A stretch of DNA of 64,000 nucleotides, taken from Clostridia bacterium (GTDB taxonomy: Bacteria; Bacillota; Clostridia; TANB77; CAG-508). The translations under genes and the position numbers were made by a program. Positions within the stretch are counted from its first letter, which is position 1. Each line of letters begins with the position of its first letter. The stretch covers positions 44,979 through 108,978 of the forward strand of contig JAFWYK010000004.1 of the NCBI GenBank assembly GCA_017517685.1, read 5' to 3'. Of the stretch, positions 57,201 through 64,000 are shown in pieces. Under the pieces are notes generated by a model. It did no database searches. It was not told the DNA's origin and saw only the letters and a list, made by a program, of their open reading frames with translations.

Positions 57201-58689
57201 ATTGAAAATAGGCATTTATAGGATTTTGTTCGAAATTTAACCATTATATAATTACTTTAAATTGTTAATAATAATAAAAAATTTGAGGAAAATTATTTTT
57301 TTATATAAAAAATTTTCTAAAATTAATTTTTATAAATGAAAAAAATTTAATTTTTTTTTATTTTTTAGTATTTAAAATTGTCATTTAGATAATCTATTTA
57401 TTAACACTATAATATTAAAAAAATACAAATTAATATTTGGCTTTTATCAATTTGTTAGTTTTCATAATGTTATTCTATGTCAATTTTAATCATTTAAAAT
57501 CAAATCATTTAACAATCCTTAAAGCCGCTTATTTCCCTACTTTTATTCAATTCTTTTTAGTTTTTAAAAAGTTACTTATCTTATAGAAATTTTTTTATAA
57601 AACTTATATAAAAGAATCTTAAGATATAAATTTTATATTTAAATTTTTAAGATAAACAAAAATATTTTTAACAAATTTTGTATACTTTTTTTAAAAAAAC
57701 TCATTTTTTCTTTCTTTTTATTCTTAAACTAAAATACAATAAAATTAACTATATTTTTCAAAAAACTTTGCTAATTGCGCATATATAGTATAAATATGAC
57801 GTTTGAAAATCAATTTTAAGCAATTTTTTTAGATTAACTTAAGTAATTTGTTATTTTAAAAAATAAAATCCTTAAATTTTGTTTACACACAATTTCGCGA
57901 ATCAACTCTTAGAGCTAAGCCATTTCAAAGTTATTTAAAATGTATTCTATTTTCTTACTTTTTTATACATTTATTTAATAATTTATAATTCAAATTATAA
58001 AATAAATTTCTTATTATTTATAAATTTATATAAAATAATACATTTTTAATTATTTTAGTAACTAAATTATTTAATTTTTAAAAAATTTAAGAAAAAAACA
58101 AAATATAATTTTAAAATTTTTCTACTTTTTTTGAGAATACTGTTTTCAAAAAATTTTTCATAAATTAAAATTTTAAGATCTTAAATTTTTGAAAATTATA
58201 TTAATGTAACATTTCAAATTTTTATTTTTTAAAATAACTATTTTTAAATTTAAGTTCAAAACATAGTTTTCAAAATTTATATAAAATATATAATTTTAGA
58301 ATTTTGTTTTTGGTTGCTTATTATTTTATTATGTTTCTTGATTTTATATTCAATTTTAACCCATTTTAATTTAGTGAATCCATTCTAACGCCTAATAAAT
58401 TTAAATTAATGTATTCCTATATCGTCAATCATTTATTGATCTTTTTAGTGCTTGTCTTTTAGGTTTTGTCTTTTTTCGATCATTATTATACTATTACAAC
58501 TACCTTTGTTTTTTAAATTTTATATTAATTGTTTTCATTTTTCTTTTTATAAATTTTACATGTAATATTAAAATTTGTAACATTTTATTTTATTATCAAC
58601 AATAAGTTTCTTTTTTTAAATTTATTTATTTTCTTTTTTCTTCTGCCTAAATCCCTTGAAAATGCTCACTTTTTTAAAAAAACAAAAAA
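54249..58689. other. AT-rich gene desert, about 4.4 kb
   Basis: No frame with a convincing start, ribosome site or protein pattern was found on either strand. Base composition is extreme: single 60-base lines I counted had about 8 and 22 percent GC, well below the genes nearby, and G is rarer than C on the plus strand. It holds one perfect DnaA box TTATCCACA at 55435-55443, two ATTTCCACA and several T7A7-type tracts (55837, 57686). I see no repeat array, tRNA, IS end or CRISPR. It could be a decayed region or a structural spacer near the origin. Confidence 0.7.
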
Positions 58690-58713
58690 AGAACAGCTAT
58701 AATTAGCTGTTCT
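58690..58713 (-). terminator. Terminator of tRNA-Ser(GCT)
   Basis: GAACAGCTA (58691-58699) pairs with TAGCTGTTC (58704-58712) and is followed on the minus strand by TTTTTTTG. It lies directly behind the CCA end. Confidence 0.9.
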
Positions 58714-58716
58714 TTT

Positions 58717-58809
58717 TGGCGGAGATTGAGGGATTTGAACCCTCGCGGCCACTTACGCAACCCTAACGGTTTAGCAAACCGTCCCCTTCAACCACTTGGG
58801 TAAATCTCC
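58717..58809 (-). tRNA. tRNA-Ser (anticodon GCT)
   Basis: The 93-base gene has acceptor GGAGATT with AATCTCC, a serine-type long variable arm (TAGGGTTGCGTAAGTGGCC region), anticodon loop TTGCTAA giving GCT, a T arm with GGTTCAAATCC and an encoded CCA end at 58717. It reads AGC and AGT codons. It is followed by its own terminator; a second tRNA-Ser lies 61 bases upstream. Confidence 0.95.
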
Positions 58810-58837
58810 AAAGTGCTCTCTATCTAAGAAAATATAA

Positions 58838-58867
58838 AACCGAAAGCTAATTTCTCAGCTTCCGGTT
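58838..58867 (-). terminator. Terminator of tRNA-Ser(TGA)
   Basis: AACCGAAAGCT (58838-58848) pairs with AGCTTCCGGTT (58857-58867), one mismatch; the minus strand continues TTTTATATTTT. It separates the two tRNA-Ser genes. Confidence 0.8.
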
Positions 58868-58870
58868 GTT

Positions 58871-58962
<92 letters not shown>

Positions 58963-58992
58963 ATATTGGTTGCTGTTCTTAACAACAAATAT

Positions 58993-59022
58993 ATATTAGC
59001 ATATTTTTTTATCTATTGTCAA
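58993..59022 (-). promoter_or_regulatory. Promoter of the tRNA-Ser pair
   Basis: On the minus strand TTGACA (59017-59022) and TAATAT (58993-58998) are 18 bases apart, 30 bases before the first tRNA. Confidence 0.7.
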
Positions 59023-60985
59023 CAAATTTTTAATAAAATATTGAATATTTTTATTTTTTTATGCATTTTTAAAAAAAATCTAGAAAAAAACACTCATTTT
59101 TTTTATTATTTTTATTTTGGGGAAAGTCGAAAACCCTTTAAAATCAAGAGTTTTAAATTTTTGCTTATTTTTTTACTTAAAATTTTTTATTATTTTAAGC
59201 TATTTTTTAACTAAATTTACATTATTTTTCATATTTTTTAATAAAAAAATTAATAATTTTTAATTTATAATTCAATTTTCAAAAATAACAAGAAAATTTA
59301 AATTATTAATAATACCTGTAAGTATATTGAAATCAATGTTTTTAATTTTTTTAATAATTCAATTCTTATTTTTTTTACATTTAAACTTCAGAAATAATTA
59401 AAATAATCATTAAATTTTATTAAAAAATTAATAAAATTTGCCATTTTTATTTTTTTTAAAGAAAAATAGATCATTTTTTTAATATAATTTTTATATTTTT
59501 TACAATATATAATTTTCTTTTATACTTCAAAATATGATTTTTAATATCTTTTAAATATTAGAAAATCTCGTATTATTACATTTATTTTTCTTACAATTTT
59601 TGATTTCCACAGTCTAAAAACCCTTATTTCAAGCACATATGTGAATAAATATTACAATTTAATGACTTTATATTATTACTTAATATTTTATCAAATGCAA
59701 ATAAAAAACGCCTTATTTTTAATTCTCGTAATTATAACTTTTTAATTTTTTATCATTTTTTTAAAAAAATTCATATTTTTTTATTATTATTTCCGATGAA
59801 TTTTATCTATTTTTATTAAAAACAGTTAAATTTTATTTTTTTCAGCCTATTTTTTTCATATTTACATTTTTACAACTTTTTTTAAAAAAATTTATACTTT
59901 ATTTTTTCTTATTTAGAAAAATTTATTCTTTTAATTCACAAATCTCTCAAACTCTTTATTTTCAACATTTATAACACTTATTCACATGCCTTTTTTTCTC
60001 CTAAATCATAGTTTAAAACCTATTTATTTATCTCTTTTTATAAATTTTCATCCTTTTTAATTATAATTTTATGTTTTATTAGCAAATTTATTTTCAAAAT
60101 TAATATATTTTAAAAATTTTATGTCTAATTTTTAAAAAAATCAGTGATTTTTTTAAATTTTTATATAAAAATTATATTTTTTATGAAAATCATTTTTTTC
60201 GTAGCATTAAAATTTAATTTCATGATCAAAAGTAAAAATCCTACAATCCCATTATTTTAAAGGTTTTCATCCATGTGAATAACTTTTTTTCACAAAATTT
60301 ATATACATATTAGCCTTTTATTTTACATTTTTCTCTCAAAATTTTGTATTTTAAATTATTTTTTAACAATTTTATTAAATATTTACTCTTTGATTTTTAA
60401 TTTTCTATTTAATTATATTGTTTTTTTATAATTTTATCTTTTTTTCATTTTATAGCCCCAAACTTTCCACACTAGCAAAAAATTTCCGCTTTTATCAAGG
60501 TTTTGATCAATTTAACTTCAAAAATTACACTTTTACTTTTTATAAAACTTATCTATAAAAATAAGGTAAAAATTTCTTACCAATTTTTAATAAATTTTAC
60601 TAATTTTTAATCAAAATTTAATTGATTTTTTTAATATTTAAAATTTTATTTATTTTTATTGACTTTTTGTAAAAATATTCACACTTAAAAACCCCGAAAT
60701 TTCAACGTTTTATTTTTTATTTTCTAAAAATCTTTAATTTTTTTCTTTTTTTAGTATTTTTAAAATTTATGCTATTTTTTTAAAAAATATACCTTTTTTT
60801 ACACCCAAAATTTATAGATTTATTTTTGAATTTTATTTTTTTGCATCAAATTTTTTTAAAATTTTTTATCTTTTTCCGTATTTTCCTTAAAACCTTTGAT
60901 ACTACTAACTTTAAAAGGTTTTCAACAACTTTCCACATCTCTTTTTTTTCGTTTTTTATAATTTTCACATTTTTTAATGAAAAAA
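59023..60985. other. Second AT-rich gene desert with DnaA-box-like cluster
   Basis: No believable gene is found in these 1.96 kb. Four 9-mers fit TTWTNCACA: TTATTCACA at 59640-59648 (minus), 59978-59986 (plus) and 60274-60282 (minus), and TTTTTCACA at 60286-60294. Five more differ only in the first base (59603-59611, 60463-60471, 60675-60683, 60929-60937, 60961-60969). T7A7-type tracts lie at 59756, 59877 and 60774. The region is directly beyond the parB operon, so a replication-linked role is possible but unproven. Confidence 0.6.
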
Positions 60986-61008
60986 AAGAAGGTTTTTTAA
61001 ACCTTCTT
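60986..61008 (-). terminator. Terminator of the parA-parB-DUF4446 operon
   Basis: Perfect stem AAGAAGGTTT (60986-60995) with AAACCTTCTT (60999-61008), 3-base loop; followed on the minus strand by TTTTTTTC. It lies about 24 bases after the DUF4446 stop. Confidence 0.85.
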
Positions 61009-61031
61009 AACAATTTCGCTTTCGCTTATTT

Positions 61032-61553
61032 TTATTTTTTATGTTTTGCTATAAAATTTTTACTTTGTTCTGCAATTTCTAATGCTGTTTTCTCTTCTTC
61101 TGATAATTGATATTTAGACATTCCATTTTTAATTGGTTTTGCATATATATTAGAGGATTCTGAACCATATAATCCATTTAAAATTACTCCGTTATCATTT
61201 CTATCTAACATTGCAATTGCAAAGCTTAAATCACTTCCTACATCTTTAAATGCATTATATCTAACTAATCCTATTTTTTGTATACATGTATCAATATCAT
61301 TATCTAACTTTGTATAATATGCTTTAATTTCTGAATTATCTTTCTTTATCTCTCTTACGTCATCTAAATATTTTCTTAGCATTTCATCAAGATTTTTACC
61401 ATTTCCTAATCTAGCCATAAAATCAATATATTTCTTTTTCATCATTATAGTGTATATTATATTAATTATCACGAGAATGCCCAAAATTGCATTTATTATT
61501 AACAAGGGTATAATTAACCCTTCTTGTTCTATTAAATTCGAAAATAACCCCAT
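61032..61553 (-). CDS. DUF4446 family protein
   Basis: The 173-residue protein has one N-terminal helix (LIIPLLIINAILGILVIINIIY), a coiled segment (about residues 60-95) and the DUF4446 core: CIQKIGLVRYNAFKDVGSDLSFAIAMLDRNDNGVILNGLYGSE, in which VRYNAF and LSFAxALLD-x-x-xGVVL are family marks. The family sits next to parB in many Clostridia; its function is unknown. It begins 12 bases after parB and shares the operon. Confidence 0.9.
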   Translation of the reverse strand: MGLFSNLIEQEGLIIPLLIINAILGILVIINIIYTIMMKKKYIDFMARLGNGKNLDEMLRKYLDDVREIKKDNSEIKAYYTKLDNDIDTCIQKIGLVRYNAFKDVGSDLSFAIAMLDRNDNGVILNGLYGSESSNIYAKPIKNGMSKYQLSEEEKTALEIAEQSKNFIAKHKK

Positions 61554-61565
61554 TTATTCACTTCC

Positions 61566-62411
61566 TTATTTTAATAATCCTAATATTCTTTCTAGATCAT
61601 CATTAGAACTATATTGTATAATGATTTTTCCTTTCTTCTCCCCTGCATCTAATTTTACTTTTGTTCCGAAAAATCCTTGGAATGTGTCTTCTATATCTCT
61701 GTAAATTGGAATATATTTATTATCTTGTTTTTTACTAACTTTTTTTCTTACTTTCATTTTCTTTTCAGCTTCTCTAACTGAATCTCCAGATTCAATTATG
61801 TAGTTAGCCATTTGAAATTGTCTTTCATTATCATCAATTGCCATTAATGATTTGCAGTGTCCTTCAGATAGTTTACCCTCTAATGCTAAATTTATAACTC
61901 TTTCATCTAAATTTAATATTCTAACTGTATTTGCTATACTGCTTCTGCTTTTTCCTAATTTATCAGCAACTTTTTGTTGTGTTAGATTATATTCATCCAT
62001 TAAATATTTAATTCCTCTTGCTTTTTCAATTGGATTTAAATCTTCTCTTTGAATATTTTCAATTAATGAAATCTCAGTATTTGTTTGTTCATCATCAGTT
62101 CTAACAATCGCTGGAATTTCATCTAATCCAGCTTTTTTTGATGCTCTCCATCTTCTTTCACCAGCTATAATTTCATAGTATTTTTCTTTTTTAGCTACTA
62201 CTATTGGTTGGATTACACCATATTCTTTAATTGATGCTGCTAAATCTTCTAAAGCTTCATCATCAAAGATTTTTCTAGCTTGAGCTTTATTAGGCTCAAT
62301 TTCATTTATTTTTAGTTTTTTTACTAACTCTTCGCTAGCTGCTTCTTCAACAACAGGTGTGCTAAATAAAGCATCTAAACCTTTTCCTAATCCTGTTTTC
62401 TTTACTGCCAT
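61566..62411 (-). CDS. parB: Chromosome partitioning protein ParB (Spo0J)
   Basis: ParB is a CTPase clamp that loads at parS and guides the origin region. Seen: the start KKTGLGKGLDALF, the N-terminal CTP/dimer region IRPNxxQPR-like as IEPNKAQARKIFDD, GERRWRASKKAG, ENIQREDLNPIEKA and the helix-turn-helix LTQQKVADKLGKSRSSIANTVRIL; then the C-terminal dimer domain ending LERILGLL. The 281-residue length is normal. Two bases separate it from parA. Confidence 0.96.
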   Translation of the reverse strand: MAVKKTGLGKGLDALFSTPVVEEAASEELVKKLKINEIEPNKAQARKIFDDEALEDLAASIKEYGVIQPIVVAKKEKYYEIIAGERRWRASKKAGLDEIPAIVRTDDEQTNTEISLIENIQREDLNPIEKARGIKYLMDEYNLTQQKVADKLGKSRSSIANTVRILNLDERVINLALEGKLSEGHCKSLMAIDDNERQFQMANYIIESGDSVREAEKKMKVRKKVSKKQDNKYIPIYRDIEDTFQGFFGTKVKLDAGEKKGKIIIQYSSNDDLERILGLLK

Positions 62412-62413
62412 AA

Positions 62414-63199
62414 TTATTCCTCCTTACCACTTTTTCTTGATTCTTCATTTTTCAAAATCTCTCTAGCTAGCTTTTCATAAGCTCTTGCGCCTTTTGATTT
62501 TGGATCATATAAAGTGATTGGCATTCCATAACTTGGAGCCTCACTTAATTTAATATTTCTAGGAATAACTGTTTTATAAACTTTATCTTCAAAATATCTT
62601 TTTACTTCTTTTACAACTTGATTAGAAAGATTTGTTCTCATGTCGTACATTGTAAGAACAGCACCTTCAATCTCCAAACTTTTGTTTAGGTGTTTTTTAA
62701 CTAAATTAATTGTATTTAATAGTTGTCCTAATCCTTCTAACGCAAAATATTCACATTGTACTGGAATTAAAACAGAATCTGATGCTGTAAAAGCATTTAA
62801 TGTTATCAATCCAAGTGATGGTGGACAATCTATAATAACAAAATCAAAATCATCCTTAATAACATCTAATTTCTCTTTAAGTCTTTGTTCTCTAGACATT
62901 TGAGATACAAGTTCTACCTCAGCTCCAGCAAGGTTCATATTTGAAGGACATACTTTTAAAGTCTTTATATTTGTATCTTGTAATGTTGACTCTAAATCTA
63001 CATCATTAATTAATACGTCATATAATGAGTTTTCAGTTTCTTTTTCTAGTCCTAAACCACTTGATGCGTTACCTTGTGGATCTGCATCTATTAACATTAC
63101 TTTTTTTCCTCTTTTAGCTAAAATAGCGCTTACATTGACTGCGGTTGTAGTCTTTCCAACGCCACCTTTTTGATTAGCTATTGATATAATTCTTCCCAA
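62414..63199 (-). CDS. parA: Chromosome partitioning ATPase ParA (Soj)
   Basis: ParA is a Walker-type ATPase that works with ParB in origin segregation and can act on DnaA. The deviant Walker A is ANQKGGVGKTTTAVN, Walker A' is LIDADPQGNASSGLG and Walker B is FVIIDCPPSLGLIT. Length 261 is normal. The start is TTG with GGAGGG seven bases upstream. The gene has its own promoter (63230-63258) and a terminator separates it from rsmG. Confidence 0.96.
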   Translation of the reverse strand: MGRIISIANQKGGVGKTTTAVNVSAILAKRGKKVMLIDADPQGNASSGLGLEKETENSLYDVLINDVDLESTLQDTNIKTLKVCPSNMNLAGAEVELVSQMSREQRLKEKLDVIKDDFDFVIIDCPPSLGLITLNAFTASDSVLIPVQCEYFALEGLGQLLNTINLVKKHLNKSLEIEGAVLTMYDMRTNLSNQVVKEVKRYFEDKVYKTVIPRNIKLSEAPSYGMPITLYDPKSKGARAYEKLAREILKNEESRKSGKEE

Positions 63200-63229
63200 A
63201 GCAAATCCCTCCTTTATTTTTACTCTAAT

Positions 63230-63258
63230 ATAATATAAAATTTTTTCTTATATGTCAA
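63230..63258 (-). promoter_or_regulatory. Promoter of the parA operon
   Basis: On the minus strand TTGACA (63253-63258) and TATTAT (63230-63235) are 17 bases apart, about 30 bases before the parA start. Confidence 0.75.
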
Positions 63259-63314
63259 TAAATTTAAGAAGTTTTGTTTAATAAAAATCAAAATAATTGT
63301 TTGGGAAAAAAACA

Positions 63315-63340
63315 AAAGATGTTGCACATGCAACATCTTT
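63315..63340 (-). terminator. rsmG terminator
   Basis: A 12-bp perfect stem AAAGATGTTGCA (63315-63326) with TGCAACATCTTT (63329-63340) is followed on the minus strand by TGTTTTTTTC. It overlaps the last bases of the rsmG stop. Confidence 0.85.
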
Positions 63341-64000
63341 ATCTAATTGGCTCCTTAAGCGGTTTTCCTTGTCCTCTCGGAAATTTTTTTGGTGTGTTTT
63401 TTATTTTTTTAATTATTATAATATTTCTTTCCAACTCATTTCCAACATTTAAACTTTCTATTTTTTCAAACTTTCCACCAAGAACTTCTATAGCAACTTT
63501 AGCTTCATTTAATTCTTCATTATAGTTTGGTCCTTTCATACAAACAGCTATCCCACCTACTTTTATAAATGGAAGCATATATTCAAGTATAGTACTAAAA
63601 TTTGAAACGGCTCTTGTTGTTGCTATATCATATGACTCTCTATATTCAGATTTACTTGCTAAATCTTCAGCTCTTGAATGTATTATTTCTAGTTCTCCCA
63701 AATCCATATCTTTTGTTATATCTCTTATAACATTTAATTTCTTATTTACAGAGTCTATTAATGTAACTTTTTTATCCTTATTCATAATTTTAAGTGGTAT
63801 TCCGGGAAACCCTCCCCCTGTTCCTATATCAATAATACTTTTACCACAAGCTGCAAACTTATTGATAGCAAGGGAATCCACAAAGTGTTTCACGATAAAC
63901 ATTTTTTCATCTGTAATTGCAGTAACATTTATCTTGTCATTCCACTCAATAATACCATTCATGTAGTCATAAAAAAGTTTAATTTGTTCATCATTAATTT
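63339..64000 (-). CDS. rsmG: 16S rRNA (guanine527-N7)-methyltransferase RsmG, N-terminus cut by window edge
   Basis: RsmG methylates G527 of 16S rRNA. The frame is open to the window edge and reads DEQIKLFYDYMNGIIEWNDK before the first in-window ATG (63962), typical RsmG sequence, so the true start lies beyond 64000. The SAM motif IIDIGTGGGFPGIPLKI is intact, followed by the acidic ALIDS-like VTLIDSVNKK and the RAVSNFST motif. It is the first gene of the rsmG-parA-parB order that normally lies near the replication origin, after mnmG. Confidence 0.95.
   Translation of the reverse strand, partial: INDEQIKLFYDYMNGIIEWNDKINVTAITDEKMFIVKHFVDSLAINKFAACGKSIIDIGTGGGFPGIPLKIMNKDKKVTLIDSVNKKLNVIRDITKDMDLGELEIIHSRAEDLASKSEYRESYDIATTRAVSNFSTILEYMLPFIKVGGIAVCMKGPNYNEELNEAKVAIEVLGGKFEKIESLNVGNELERNIIIIKKIKNTPKKFPRGQGKPLKEPIR
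63886..63901. promoter_or_regulatory. parS-like site inside rsmG
   Basis: TGTTTCACGATAAACA differs from the parS consensus TGTTTCACGTGAAACA at two bases. It lies within rsmG next to parA and parB, a usual area for parS. A better copy may lie outside the window. Confidence 0.5.

Noticed and set aside
60826..61110. Plus-strand Phe-rich frame
   Set aside because: T-rich desert read in one frame, overlapping the end of DUF4446; no site.

Overview
The window comes from a very AT-rich, Gram-positive, spore-forming bacterium of the Clostridia type, probably an uncultured gut or anaerobic lineage. Support for this: gene orders typical of Firmicutes (mreC-mreD-pbp2-minC, tilS-ftsH, rplI next to dnaB and gdpP, rsmG-parA-parB), CotF-like coat proteins and a GerM-domain protein, an LPxTG-type wall-anchored protein, strong AGGAGG ribosome binding sites with several TTG starts, and a two-component 2-hydroxyacyl-CoA dehydratase-type activase typical of strict anaerobes. 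The species cannot be fixed from sequence alone.

Layout. 1-4.3 kb: most of a giant secreted surface protein (minus strand, C-terminus beyond the window). 4.6-5.15 kb: two small plus-strand genes. 5.15-9.6 kb: a shortened cell-shape/division operon (DUF4321, mreC, mreD, PBP2, minC) without mreB, minD or minE beside it. 9.8-12.3 kb: a MecA-like adaptor, an M23 peptidase, two coat-like proteins and tRNA-Lys. 12.3-19.4 kb: ftsH, tilS, dnaB, rplI, gdpP. 19.5-23.4 kb: two lipoproteins, a Big_2 protein, an alkaline-phosphatase-superfamily enzyme and a small hydrolase-like protein. 23.5-31 kb: rpoC and rpoB, with rpoB split by an apparent one-base deletion. 31.3-36 kb: membrane proteins, an AI-2E-type permease, a G5/3D wall hydrolase, htpX and lemA. 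36.1-42.2 kb: a cohesin-like LPATG-anchored protein directly behind a 1647-residue LRR/Ig-like/dockerin protein, together a candidate surface-tethering module. 42.6-48.8 kb: tatD, acpS, an unknown membrane protein, a WG-repeat protein, rsmI, a tRNA1(Val)-type methyltransferase and a GerM-domain protein. 49-54.2 kb (plus strand): a hemolysin III family protein and a 1451-residue dehydratase activase fusion. 54.2-61 kb: two AT-rich gene deserts around two tRNA-Ser genes. 61-64 kb: DUF4446, parB, parA and rsmG (cut by the window edge).

The rsmG-parA-parB order, the mainly minus-strand genes and a parS-like site in rsmG suggest the window is on the left arm of the chromosome, with the replication origin not far to the right. 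DnaA-box-like motifs cluster in the desert next to parB, near 42.4 kb and near 4.5 kb. The points most worth a second look are the cohesin/dockerin pair, the rpoB frameshift, the gene deserts with their DnaA-box-like clusters, and the giant surface protein that runs off the left edge.
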